Source: Pseudomonas aestuarii (GTDB taxonomy: Bacteria > Pseudomonadota > Gammaproteobacteria > Pseudomonadales > Pseudomonadaceae). From it: a DNA stretch of 64,000 nt. Below are positions 56,877 through 64,000 of the stretch, one piece after another (the stretch's first letter is position 1; each line of letters starts with the position of its first letter). A program made the position numbers and the translations under genes. The notes under the pieces are model-generated. The model was not told the origin of the DNA. It saw nothing but the letters and a program-made list of their open reading frames with translations, and did no database searches. The DNA lies in contig NZ_JAQJZJ010000015.1 in NCBI RefSeq assembly GCF_027988105.1, forward strand, positions 1-64,000, written 5' to 3'.

Positions 56877-58487
56877 ATGACCACAATAAAAGCTTTGACC
56901 GGCGGCCAGGCGTTGGTGCGTCTGCTGGCCAATTACGGCGTCGACACCGTATTCGGCATTCCCGGGGTGCACACCCTGGAACTCTATCGCGGTCTGCCCG
57001 GCAGCGGTATTCGCCACGTGCTGACCCGTCACGAGCAGGGCGCCGGCTTTATGGCCGACGGCTATGCGCGGGTTACCGGCAAGCCCGGGGTGTGCTTCGT
57101 CATCACCGGACCTGGGGTGACCAATGCCGCCACGGCGATCGGCCAGGCCCATGCCGACTCGATCCCGATGCTGGTGATCTCCAGCGTCAACCACAGCGCC
57201 AGTCTCGGCAAGGGCTGGGGTTGCCTGCACGAAACCCAGGATCAGCGCGCCATGACCGCGCCGATTACCGCCTTCTCGGCGGTGGCCACCAGCGCCGAGG
57301 ATCTGCCACAACTGATCGCCCGCGCCTACGCGGTGTTCGACAGCGAACGGCCGCGTCCGGTGCATATCTCGGTGCCGCTGGATGTACTCGCCGAGCCGAT
57401 CACCCGCGACTGGAGTGCCGAGGTAGTACGTCGCCCAGGCCGTGGCCTGCCGAGTGCCGAGGCGTTGCAACAGGCCGTCGACAAACTGGCTGGCGCCAAG
57501 CGGCCGATGATCATCGCCGGCGGCGGTGCCCTGGAAGCCGGTGCCGCACTGGCAGCGCTTAGCGAGCGGCTGGCTGCGCCGCTGTTCACCAGCGTCGCCG
57601 GTAAGGGCTTGTTGCCACCGCAGGCGCCGCTGCATGCCGGCGCGACCCTGTGCGTCGAGCCCGGCTGGCAGCTGATCGAGCAGGCCGATATGGTGCTGGC
57701 CGTCGGTACCGAAATGGCCGACACCGACTTCTGGCGCGAACGCCTGCCGCTGACCGGCGAGCTGCTGCGCATTGATATCGACCCGCATAAGTTCAACGAC
57801 TTCTACCCGTGCAGCGTGGCGCTCAAAGGCGATGCGCGGCAGACCGTTGAAGCGCTGTTGGCCGGTTTACCGCAGCAGGCGCGCGATCCCGCGTCGGCCA
57901 TTGCCGCGGTGGCCGGGCTGCGTGCGGCCGTCGAGGGCGGCCAGGGGCCGTTGCAACGCATTCATCAGGCGATTCTGGCGCGCATCGCCGCCGTGCTGCC
58001 GGACAACGCGGTTATTAGCACCGACATGACTCAGTTGGCCTACAGCGGCAACTACCTGTTTGCCAGCCGCGCGCCGCGCAGCTGGTTGCACCCCACCGGT
58101 TACGGCACCCTCGGCTACGGTCTGCCAGCGGGTATCGGGGCCAAGCTGGGCGCACCCGAGCGCCCTGGCCTGGTGCTGGTCGGCGATGGCGGCTTTCTCT
58201 ATACCGCCCAGGAACTGGCCACCGCGGTGGAAGAGCTGGACAGCCCGCTGGTGGTGCTGCTGTGGAACAACGATGCCCTGGGGCAGATCCGCGACGACAT
58301 GCTCGATCTGGACATCGAGCCGATTGGCGTATTGCCGCGCAACCCGGATTTCGCCGCACTGGCCGGTGCCTTCGGTTGCCAGGTGCGCCAGCCACAGAGC
58401 CTGGATCAGCTGCAAGACCAGCTGGCGGCGGGCTTCAGCCATCCCGGCGTGACCCTGATCGAACTCAAGCACGCCTGCGCCCTATAA
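56877..58487 (+). CDS. aruI: Thiamine-diphosphate decarboxylase, AruI-like
   Basis: 536 residues, acetolactate-synthase/pyruvate-decarboxylase superfamily. Glu53 in TRHEQGAGFMADGYAR activates the cofactor, and the thiamine-diphosphate site is GDGGFLYTAQELATAVEE, then VVLLWNN. The central domain lies at about 195-330. By family and by the adjacent transaminase it fits AruI, which decarboxylates 2-ketoarginine (5-guanidino-2-oxopentanoate) to 4-guanidinobutyraldehyde. The next genes supply the transaminase before it and the aldehyde dehydrogenase after it. Another 2-oxo acid remains possible. Confidence 0.82.
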   Translation: MTTIKALTGGQALVRLLANYGVDTVFGIPGVHTLELYRGLPGSGIRHVLTRHEQGAGFMADGYARVTGKPGVCFVITGPGVTNAATAIGQAHADSIPMLVISSVNHSASLGKGWGCLHETQDQRAMTAPITAFSAVATSAEDLPQLIARAYAVFDSERPRPVHISVPLDVLAEPITRDWSAEVVRRPGRGLPSAEALQQAVDKLAGAKRPMIIAGGGALEAGAALAALSERLAAPLFTSVAGKGLLPPQAPLHAGATLCVEPGWQLIEQADMVLAVGTEMADTDFWRERLPLTGELLRIDIDPHKFNDFYPCSVALKGDARQTVEALLAGLPQQARDPASAIAAVAGLRAAVEGGQGPLQRIHQAILARIAAVLPDNAVISTDMTQLAYSGNYLFASRAPRSWLHPTGYGTLGYGLPAGIGAKLGAPERPGLVLVGDGGFLYTAQELATAVEELDSPLVVLLWNNDALGQIRDDMLDLDIEPIGVLPRNPDFAALAGAFGCQVRQPQSLDQLQDQLAAGFSHPGVTLIELKHACAL

Positions 58488-58506
58488 GGCGGGCAAGGAG
58501 AACTAA

Positions 58507-59709
58507 ATGCGTTTTTCAAAACTGACCCAACGTATCGCCGGTGACGGCGCCGCTGCCTGGGATATTCACTACCGTGCCCTGGCCCGCCAGGCGCGCGGCG
58601 AGGACGTGCTGCTGTTGTCGGTCGGCGACCCGGATTTCGACACGCCGCAGCCGGTGGTGCAGGCCGCCATCGACAGCCTGCTGGCCGGCAATACCCACTA
58701 CACCGAGGTCACCGGCAAGCGTGCGCTGCGCGAAAGCATCGCCAAGCGCCATGGGCTGCGCAGCGGTCAGGCCGTCGATGCCGAGCAGGTGGTGGTGCTG
58801 GCCGGTGGCCAGTGCGCGCTGTTCTGTGTGGCCCAGTGCGTGCTCGAGCCCGGCGATGAAGTGATAGTCGCCGAGCCCATGTACGTGACCTACGAGGCGG
58901 TGTTCGGAGCCTGCGGGGCCAAGGTCATCCCATTGCCGGTGCGTCCCGAGCATGGCTTCCGGGTGCAGGCCGAGGACGTCGCTGCGGCCATCACCCCGCG
59001 CACCCGCGCCCTGGTGCTGAACAGCCCGCACAATCCGTCCGGTGCCAGTCTGCCGCGTGCTACCTGGGAGGCTCTGGCCGAACTGTGCATCAAGCATGAC
59101 CTGTGGCTGATTTCCGATGAGGTGTACAGCGAGCTGCTGTACGAGGGTGAGCACGTCAGCCCGGCCAGCCTGCCGGGCATGGCCGAGCGCACCGCGACCC
59201 TCAACAGCCTGTCCAAGTCCCACGCCATGACCGGCTGGCGGGTCGGCTGGGTGGTGGCGCCGCCGGAGCTGGCCGAACACCTCGGCAACCTGGCGCTGTG
59301 CATGCTGTACGGCTCGCCAGACTTCATCCAGGACGCCGCCTGTGTCGCCTTGGAGGCGCAATTGCCGGAATTGGAGGCGATGCGCGAAGCCTATCGGCAG
59401 CGTCGCGACCTAGTCTGTGAGTGCCTCGCCGACTGCCCCGGATTACGCCCGCTGAAGCCCGACGGCGGCATGTTCGTGATGGTCGATATACGCGCCACCG
59501 GGCTGTCTGCCCAGGCGTTCGCCGACCGCCTGCTCGACCGCCATGGCGTCTCGGTGCTGGCCGGTGAAGCCTTCGGCCCCAGCGCCGCCGGACATATTCG
59601 CCTGGGCCTGGTGCTCGGCAGTGCGCCGCTGCAGGACGCCTGTCGACGTATCGCCCGCTGCGCCGCCGAGCTGATCGAGGAAGGGATCGAGGAAGCCTGC
59701 CATGCATAA
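58507..59709 (+). CDS. aruH: PLP-dependent aminotransferase, AruH-like
   Basis: 400 residues, class I fold. LLLSVGDPDFDTPQPVVQAA at the start, THYTEVTGKRALRESIAKRH, LNSPHNPSGASLPRATWEAL, LWLISDEVYSELLYEG, and the PLP Lys in TLNSLSKSHAMTGWRVGWVV. Fits arginine-pyruvate transaminase AruH, which opens the transaminase pathway of arginine breakdown. It follows the AruI-like gene by 19 bases with AAGGAG ahead and overlaps the aldehyde dehydrogenase start by eight bases. Confidence 0.82.
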   Translation: MRFSKLTQRIAGDGAAAWDIHYRALARQARGEDVLLLSVGDPDFDTPQPVVQAAIDSLLAGNTHYTEVTGKRALRESIAKRHGLRSGQAVDAEQVVVLAGGQCALFCVAQCVLEPGDEVIVAEPMYVTYEAVFGACGAKVIPLPVRPEHGFRVQAEDVAAAITPRTRALVLNSPHNPSGASLPRATWEALAELCIKHDLWLISDEVYSELLYEGEHVSPASLPGMAERTATLNSLSKSHAMTGWRVGWVVAPPELAEHLGNLALCMLYGSPDFIQDAACVALEAQLPELEAMREAYRQRRDLVCECLADCPGLRPLKPDGGMFVMVDIRATGLSAQAFADRLLDRHGVSVLAGEAFGPSAAGHIRLGLVLGSAPLQDACRRIARCAAELIEEGIEEACHA

Positions 59710-61120
59710 GCACACCCAGTTGTTTATCGATGGAACCTGGGTGGCGCCCGCAGGCAACGGTCTGGCCGAGGTGCTCAATCCTGCGACCGAGCAGGTCGTA
59801 GGGCTGGTGCCGTTGGGCGACGAGCGTGATGTCGAGCGTGCGGTACAGGCCGCGCGTCGGGCCTTCCCAGCCTGGGCCGCGACCCCGGCCAAGGTGCGCG
59901 CCAGCTATATCCAGGCCCTGGCCGATCAGCTCGAGGCCCACGCCGCCGAGATGGCAGCATTGATCACCGCCGAGCTGGGCATGCCGGTGCAATGGTGCCG
60001 GTCGATCCAGGTCGACGGGCCACTCGAAGGCTTGCGCCACTACGTCGAAGTCGCCGCCTTGATGGATGAGGTGCGCGAGGTCGGCAACTCCCTGGTATTG
60101 CGCGAGCCGGTGGGGGTGTGCGCCTTCATCAACCCCTGGAACTACCCGCTGCATCAATTGCTCGGCAAGCTTGCTCCGGCGCTGGCTGCCGGCTGCACCG
60201 TGGTGGTCAAGCCGAGTCAGGAGACGCCGCTGCATGCCTTCCTGCTGGCGCAGATTATCCAGTCAATCGGCTTGCCGGCGGGGGTGTTCAACCTGGTCAG
60301 CGGCCCCGGCGCCAAGGTCGGCGAGGCGCTGGCCAAGCACCCAGAGGTGGACATGGTGTCATTCACCGGGTCCACCGGTGCCGGCGTGCGCGTGGCCCAG
60401 GCCGCTGCGCCGTCGGTCAAGCGGGTGTGCCTGGAGCTGGGCGGCAAGTCGCCGCTGCTGATCGCCGAGGATGCCGATCTGGCCGCCGCGGTGCGTTATG
60501 GCGTGCAAGATGTGATGCTCAATTCCGGGCAGACCTGCACCGCACTGACGCGCATGCTGCTGCCGGCCAGCCGCTACGCCGAGGCCCTGGAACTGGCCAT
60601 GGCGGAGACCGCGCGCCTGCGCCTGGGCGACCCACTGGATCCGCAGAGCTTCCTCGGCCCCATGTGTTCGGCCGGGCAACGGCGCACGGTGCGCGACTAC
60701 ATCCGTATCGGTCAGGAAGAAGGCGCGCGCCTGCTCTGTGGTGGCAACGAAGTGCCCAGTAAGTTCGAACGCGGCTTCTACCAGTTGCCGACCCTGTTCG
60801 CCGACGTCGACAACCGCATGCGTATCGCCCAGGAAGAAATCTTCGGCCCGGTGCTCTGCCTGATCCCCTATGCCGACGAAGCGCAGGCCGTGCAGCTGGC
60901 CAACGACTCGCCGTTCGGCCTGTCCAGCGGCGTCTGGGCCAGTACGCCAGAGCGCGCCTTGAGTCTGGCGCGGCAGTTGCGCGCGGGCCAATGCTTTATC
61001 AACGGGGCGGCCTTCAATTACCACGCGCCATTTGGCGGCTACAAGCAGTCGGGCAATGGTCGCGAATGGGGCGAGGAGGGCTTGGCCGAGTTTGTCGAAA
61101 TCAAGGCCGTGCAGTGTTGA
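59702..61120 (+). CDS. NAD(P)+-dependent aldehyde dehydrogenase
   Basis: 472 residues. NPWNYPLHQLLGKLAPALAA (cofactor), VKPSQETP, VSFTGSTGAGVRVAQAAA, catalytic Glu in LELGGKSPLL, catalytic Cys in NSGQTCTALTRM and EEIFGPVLCLIPY. Translationally coupled to the transaminase gene, so it most likely oxidises the aldehyde made by the decarboxylase (4-guanidinobutyraldehyde to 4-guanidinobutyrate if the AruI/AruH reading is right). Not named kauB or gbu because substrate and orthology are unproven. Confidence 0.92.
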   Translation: MHKHTQLFIDGTWVAPAGNGLAEVLNPATEQVVGLVPLGDERDVERAVQAARRAFPAWAATPAKVRASYIQALADQLEAHAAEMAALITAELGMPVQWCRSIQVDGPLEGLRHYVEVAALMDEVREVGNSLVLREPVGVCAFINPWNYPLHQLLGKLAPALAAGCTVVVKPSQETPLHAFLLAQIIQSIGLPAGVFNLVSGPGAKVGEALAKHPEVDMVSFTGSTGAGVRVAQAAAPSVKRVCLELGGKSPLLIAEDADLAAAVRYGVQDVMLNSGQTCTALTRMLLPASRYAEALELAMAETARLRLGDPLDPQSFLGPMCSAGQRRTVRDYIRIGQEEGARLLCGGNEVPSKFERGFYQLPTLFADVDNRMRIAQEEIFGPVLCLIPYADEAQAVQLANDSPFGLSSGVWASTPERALSLARQLRAGQCFINGAAFNYHAPFGGYKQSGNGREWGEEGLAEFVEIKAVQC

Positions 61121-61277
61121 GGCGTTTGCCTAGGCTCTGCTGCGCCTAGTCTGGCTCTAACTCGTGAGAGCTTGAAGTGAGTTGAACTGGTAATCCTAAA
61201 CGTAGGGTGGGGCACGCCTAGGGCTAACAGACGCGGCCCGACCCACCCAGGGCCCTGTAAATGCAAAGGAAATTCTT

Positions 61278-61985
61278 ATGAAGGTACTGATAGTCCACGC
61301 TCACCCCGAACCGCAATCCTTCACCACGGCGATGCGCGACCTGGCGGTGGAGACCCTGCAGGGCCAGGGCCATGAAGTGCAGGTTTCCGATCTCTATGCA
61401 ATGAACTGGAATCCGGTGGCCAGCGCTGCCGATTTCGTCGAGCGTGAGAACCCTGAATATCTGGTGTATGCCCTGGAACAGCGCCTGGGCGTCAAGAAAG
61501 GTTGTTTGGCCGCAGATATCCAGGGCGAACTGGACAAGCTGCTGTGGGCCGACACGCTGATTCTCAACTTTCCGCTGTACTGGTTCGCGGTGCCAGCCAT
61601 CCTCAAGGGCTGGCTCGACCGGGTACTGGTGTCCGGGGTGTGCTACGGCGGTAAGCGTTTCTACGACCAGGGCGGCTTGCGCGGCAAGCGGGTGCTGGTC
61701 AGCCTGACCCTGGGCGGACGCGAGCACATGTTCGGCGAGAATGCCATCCACGGCCCGCTGGAAGACATGTTGCGGCCCTTGTTGCGCGGCACTCTGGCCT
61801 ATGTCGGTATGGACGTCCTGGCGCCCTTTGTTGGCTGGCACGTGCCCTATATCAGTCACGAGGCGCGTCAAAGTTTCCTGGTTGCCTACCAGCAGCGCCT
61901 GAGCGGACTGGAACAGGATCAACCCCTGGCGTTCCCGCGCCTGGAACAGTTCGACGAGCGGCTCTACCCCTTGCCGCAAGCCTGA
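61278..61985 (+). CDS. NAD(P)H:quinone oxidoreductase, flavodoxin-like fold
   Basis: 235 residues. The FMN/FAD-binding flavodoxin-like fold opens with VLIVHAHPEPQSFTTAMRDL. FPLYWFAVPAILKGWLDRVL is the NQO1/KefF-type segment, and a TLGGREHMFGEN loop follows. It probably reduces quinones by two electrons. It lies 157 bases after the aldehyde dehydrogenase; I recall a homologue beside aruH in PAO1. The gap contains a GTAGGGTGG/CCCACC imperfect palindrome (61203-61246) related to the element at 22866. Confidence 0.9.
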   Translation: MKVLIVHAHPEPQSFTTAMRDLAVETLQGQGHEVQVSDLYAMNWNPVASAADFVERENPEYLVYALEQRLGVKKGCLAADIQGELDKLLWADTLILNFPLYWFAVPAILKGWLDRVLVSGVCYGGKRFYDQGGLRGKRVLVSLTLGGREHMFGENAIHGPLEDMLRPLLRGTLAYVGMDVLAPFVGWHVPYISHEARQSFLVAYQQRLSGLEQDQPLAFPRLEQFDERLYPLPQA

Positions 61986-62541
61986 GTGGAGGCCTCTCTG
62001 GTTGCCATCTCCTGGAACGGCTGCTGGCAGCCAGTCCCCCAGGCTGTTGGTTAACGGCGGCGAGGGCGTTGAGGGCTGGCCGAGTTCGTCGCTATTAAGG
62101 CCAGTCGCCGCTTTGTGGCGACAGCTGGGAGGGCAGTATTGCCTGCAAGGTGAACCCGTGGTCGGTACGCGACTTCACTTTGCTCCAGCTGTCCGGCTCT
62201 GGCGTGCAGAGGTCAGGCCTCTGGCCTCAAGTGGAAGGGTCGAACGCGACAAAAAATTGGTCGTCGGTGATCTCTGGTGCGGGCCTGAGTATCACTCTGC
62301 ACTGGCTGTGCTTAATACGTCAGGCCATATAAAAGTGGGCGCTCCTGGAGCTCAATAGATAGGCATGCTGGCGTTTGGGCAGGAGCAGTCTTATATCCGG
62401 CCTGTTTGAGCATGCCAGATAAGCCTGCTGGCCCTGCTGGAATTTGCTGATGAGGCCCGCACCTGAAGATCGACCTGTGGGCAGTACCCTGGCTCATTTC
62501 CCTATCAGGTCTAGCCCTTCACAGTCTGACCTCTTTCGCCA
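61986..62541. other. Non-coding stretch, no gene supported
   Basis: About 555 bases. The open frames here have no family character and no good ribosome sites. No clear repeat was seen. It leads into the transposase remnant. Confidence 0.5.
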
Positions 62542-63020
62542 TCACGGACTTACCGCCTGCGCTCCTTGTGAAGGCCTTAGGCTTCTGTTTTCGATGCCCT
62601 GTAGGCATGCGGAAAAAAGCTCGGCCCGGTACGGAGAACTCCTGGCAAGTACAGCCCAAAGGGTTCTGGCGAGCATGTTAGCCCGCGCTGCCAGCGCCAG
62701 GTTCCGAATGACCCGCGCCCACTGCTCGCGCAGTTTCTCCAGCAATATCGGAGGCGCCTGACTTTCTGCATCGCGAAGGCATCCGCAATGGTTTTGCTCA
62801 GCTGGGCATAACCCTCGGGCAACAGAATCCCAAAAGCATAAAACAGGCCTCGTAAGCCGTTGCTCTGCATAATGCGAAATTTCAGCAGTTGGGCGCAGAT
62901 GCGATGCAGCGAGAGGATCGCCCGCTTATCAGTTTGTTTGACCGCGACCAAGCAAGTTCCACATAGCCGCACCTCTGTCCATATCGTTTGGGCATCAGCC
63001 GCAACGGTTTATTTCGCAGT
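62542..63020 (-). pseudogene. Decayed IS110-family transposase
   Basis: Read on the minus strand, LRLMPKRYG is followed out of frame by VKQTDKRAILSLHRICAQLL, KFRIMQSNGLRGLFYAFGIL and LPEGYAQLSKTIADAF, the middle of IS110-type transposases. A frame change leads to LEKLREQWARV, then NLALAARANMLARTLWAVLA, which is like the IS110 C-terminus. The DEDD catalytic start and the region between the last two pieces are missing. Several frameshifts and an internal deletion make it non-functional. No terminal repeats were found. Confidence 0.6.
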
Positions 63021-63802
63021 ACGAACGGGCGCGCTGAATCGCTCTGGGTTTTCTGGACATTCTCCAGGCTCTGGGAGTAGCGATTCTCGTGCTCTACCGG
63101 CGATAGCTGATTTGCTATGGCCAATTCATTCATCAACAGGGCTTTGCACTTTCTCGGCGTTATTCCAGTGTTCGGCCCGAACATTTAAACGATCTGGAAT
63201 GCGCTGGGTTTTCTGAGGACGAGACAGCGCGTAGATCCGACGTACACCTCGGCTAGACACAGTGAATCGCCAACATCGACTCCAAACTCTTGGGGTGCGT
63301 CAGTTGGCTAGTCGTAGAGCGTAGTGGTGGGTTACGTTGCCGGGCGCTGTAGTTTAAATGTATGGATATCATTATGTGTGACGTTGTCAGTTGCGTTATG
63401 TAAGCAGGTGGTTAATAAGTTCGGGTGTAATAATACGAAGGTAAGTGCGAACCTTGAGATGCATCAGGAGAAGAAAGGAAGCATGTATTTGTTCTGGGCC
63501 AATGAAATACGAGACCCAATCCAATAGTCGCAGTTTCACTCGGATTGTTGTAGTCGGTAAGGGGTCTGAAGATTGGCGCCAATTTATGATTCCTGCGGTG
63601 CCTGAAGTTTGGCGTCAGTACATGTTCTATATGCCGCCTGATAATTGACGTCATCTTATTAGCTATACAGTGCAAAGTGTCGACTGGTTCCGCATTTCTG
63701 GGATATTTATTGTTCTGATCAATCCTTGGGTGTTTTTTGGCACTTTGAACGGTTATAAAGATGTGGCCTATCAATCAAAAATCAAATAATTGAGAGACCA
63801 CA
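63021..63802. other. AT-richer stretch without a supported gene
   Basis: About 780 bases. Base composition drops in GC from about 63300 on, unlike the rest of the window. Several open frames of 60-120 residues exist, but none has recognisable family features. The final part should hold the promoter of the SapC-family gene. Confidence 0.5.
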
Positions 63803-64000
63803 ATGCCGGAACTTTTGTTTTATCAGCGCCCTACGGTCCTGAATAAAGATACGCACAAGGCCATGCGTTTTTCGCCGGTGAAAGACTTCGGGTTCACCAG
63901 TAAAGTGAATTCGGTTCCTCTTCTGGCCATCGAATTTTTTGAGTCAAGTCGCGATCTTCCGGTGCTGTTCAGTCAGGATCAGGACGGGTCGTATTTTCCC
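63803..64000 (+). CDS. SapC-family protein, 5' end only
   Basis: The first 66 codons of a gene cut by the window edge. GAGAG lies seven bases before the ATG. LLFYQRPTVLNKDTHKAMRF, then SPVKDFGFTSKVNSVPLLAI, EFFESSRDLPVLFS match the start of SapC-family (PF07277) proteins, which are soluble despite the old name and of unclear function. Confidence 0.75.
   Translation, partial: MPELLFYQRPTVLNKDTHKAMRFSPVKDFGFTSKVNSVPLLAIEFFESSRDLPVLFSQDQDGSYFP

Noticed and set aside
62002..62358. A 118-residue open frame after the quinone reductase
   Set aside because: No ribosome site, no recognisable motif and frame use unlike the neighbouring genes.

Overview
The window reads as chromosomal DNA of a Pseudomonas. 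GC content is high, genes are tightly packed, and several gene orders match what I recall of P. aeruginosa PAO1: queF, a DUF4404 gene, a HAD gene, mlaA, a PilZ gene, rssB/rssC-like genes, tal and dusA; and separately the aruR/aruS, aruI/aruH and quinone-reductase neighbourhood. No rRNA, tRNA or CRISPR array was recognised. The match to PAO1 is from memory, not from a search.

Left part (1-15.9 kb): mostly housekeeping and scattered accessory genes. These are queD, a membrane-anchored catalase-like protein beside a RoxA/MauG-like di-haem cytochrome c, a DUF3429 membrane protein, a Cache-type chemoreceptor followed by an unknown gene, uppP, an epoxide-hydrolase-like enzyme, a YjbR protein, a DUF1993 protein, an MFS exporter, and a 7TM/GGDEF/EAL c-di-GMP phosphodiesterase with a dead GGDEF site. 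Two decayed genes (a cold-shock/DUF1294 gene and a SOUL haem-binding gene) lie here.

Catabolic block 1 (14.9-29 kb): an AraC regulator diverges from an acyl-CoA dehydrogenase and a class III CoA-transferase. Next comes the most unusual part. A seven-gene minus-strand operon encodes a Tat-exported gluconate-dehydrogenase-gamma-like subunit, a GMC flavoprotein, E1 alpha and beta of an acetoin/pyruvate-type dehydrogenase, a free-standing lipoyl domain, a free-standing E2 catalytic domain and a lipoate-ligase-like protein. An AcoR-type sigma-54 activator is encoded convergently. A second minus-strand unit encodes a small ORF, an exported VOC protein and a MetA-type outer-membrane protein. Both units have a GG-N10-GC sigma-54 promoter and the same TTACAG(C/T)TGTAA palindrome upstream, so they probably form one regulon.

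Middle (29-41.5 kb): two LysR genes around a TauE-type exporter, then DUF1127, PhzF-like, pyrF, queF, DUF4404, a HAD protein that has lost its nucleophile, mlaA, PilZ, an RssB-like response regulator/PP2C phosphatase with its STAS partner, tal and dusA. A truncated phage integrase sits against the 5' end of dusA, a known integration hot spot.

Catabolic block 2 (41.9-62 kb): an AraC regulator, thiolase, two TetR regulators and an enoyl-CoA hydratase lead into an arginine-transaminase (ATA) type cluster. That cluster has a response regulator, a periplasmic binding protein and a hybrid histidine kinase, then an NhaC-type transporter, enoyl-CoA hydratase, acyl-CoA dehydrogenase, ADP-forming acyl-CoA synthetase, AruI-like decarboxylase, AruH-like transaminase, aldehyde dehydrogenase and quinone reductase. 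The last 2 kb carries a decayed IS110-type transposase, low-coding DNA and the start of a SapC-family gene cut by the window edge.
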